A program made the position numbers and the translations under genes. This document shows, one piece after another, positions 63,501 through 64,000 of a DNA stretch of 64,000 nt (positions within the stretch are counted from its first letter, which is position 1; each line of letters opens with the position of its first letter). Location of the stretch: positions 62,763 through 126,762 of the forward strand of contig VZDJ01000102.1 in assembly GCA_008694505.1 (NCBI GenBank), read 5' to 3'. The stretch comes from Cyanoderma ruficeps. Its lineage: Eukaryota; Chordata; Aves; Passeriformes; Timaliidae. Below the pieces are notes generated by a model. That model made no database searches, was not told the DNA's origin, and was given only the letters and a program-made list of their open reading frames with translations.

Positions 63501-64000
63501 TCCAGCACAGAATACCATCATTTTGGAGCCTGGATCCATGTTATGGATCATGAGGATTTACCTTTTCCTTATGCCCCAATCTACTGATTTCAATATATTG
63601 AAAAGTTAAATGTAATCACAAGTTAAACGTAACCGATCCATAAAAACTTATTACAGTTTAAGTGCCAAATAATGTGATTTATTTTTCTAGTGGTAGAGAG
63701 TCTTCCAGGAAGTTTTTCCTGAACTAGTAGTGAGGTTTGGGAGCAACAATTTTCCTGCAATTTGTGAAGCCTGGTAGCTTTGGTAGAAAGATTTGCTCAG
63801 ATTTGGGTAGTAGCCTTCCCAGAGCTTTCCAGGCACAGGGCGTGTGATCAGTGTGGCTGTGACAAGCACAAAGTGACACAGACAAATGGGAGTCTGTAGC
63901 TGTGGGGTTCAGCAAGGAATCCCAAATCATTTGACATGTGCACGCCTGTCTGTAGCACTAGATTTCCTTGTGACTGCAAAATACAAAGTTTAAGGGAAAA
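60501..64000 (+). other. SPON1: SPON1 intron 3 (5' part, phase 2)
   Basis: The intron begins with GTAAGT and runs off the right edge, so its length is unknown. It starts almost at once with the second LTR-like repeat; the remainder is unique AT-rich DNA with no recognisable exon. The Reeler domain is incomplete at this point, so exon 4 must lie beyond 64000. Confidence 0.9.
60553..60901 (+). mobile_element. LTR-like repeat, copy 2
   Basis: Same family and orientation as 21772-22091. It starts TGTTGGAACC and ends near AGCAATCAACA, with a TATATAAATAG box at 60765-60775 and AATAAA at 60790-60795. It carries a local duplication of CTGATGGCCTCATC around 60827-60866 that is absent from copy 1. The TG...CA ends and the TATA-to-poly(A) spacing support an LTR with a short R region. 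The flanks do not show a matching target-site duplication, so it may be old or its ends may be misplaced. It begins only about 50 bp after the exon 3 donor, in the sense orientation, so its poly(A) signal lies in the SPON1 pre-mRNA. Confidence 0.65.

Noticed and set aside
1..64000. CRISPR arrays, operons, phage or other prokaryotic systems
   Set aside because: No regularly spaced direct repeats, ribosome-binding sites or dense coding are present; the DNA is vertebrate.

Overview
This is a piece of a vertebrate nuclear genome, almost certainly from a passerine bird. It is AT-rich, gene-poor and has long introns, GT-AG splice sites and a single CpG island. It carries short CR1 LINE 3' fragments and at least two tRNA-derived SINEs whose tails match the CR1 3' end, the architecture of TguSINE1-type SINEs of songbirds. 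No operons, CRISPR arrays, prokaryotic genes or phage modules are present, and I found no new multi-gene system. The one protein-coding gene I can support is the 5' part of SPON1 (F-spondin) on the + strand. Layout: 1-25040 is upstream intergenic DNA with old repeats, an AT-rich tract, one SINE and one LTR-like repeat. About 25055-26175 is a TATA-less CpG-island promoter with G-quadruplex-prone DNA and a 79-bp pyrimidine tract, ending in coding exon 1 (25948-26170). Intron 1 (26171-32715) holds a CpG-rich patch, a homeodomain-site-rich AT stretch, a SINE and the longest open frame of the window, which is probably chance. Exon 2 is 32716-32822. Intron 2 (32823-60366, 27.5 kb) holds a 563-bp solo LTR with a perfect target-site duplication, a possible degraded retroviral env-like frame, CR1 fragments and an A/C-rich block. 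Exon 3 is 60367-60500, followed by intron 3, which runs off the window and contains a second copy of the LTR-like repeat. The three exons join in frame (intron phases 1, 0, 2) and encode residues 1-154 and two bases of codon 155. They give a signal peptide and most of the N-terminal Reeler domain. The remaining domains of F-spondin (rest of Reeler, spondin domain, six thrombospondin type 1 repeats) lie beyond the right edge. Everything else is intergenic or intronic. The repeats are the most informative other content: the solo LTR looks recent, and the SINE/CR1 pair shows the shared 3' tail within one window. Most other open frames are short, lack homology I can recognise, and begin at non-ATG codons or in low-complexity DNA.
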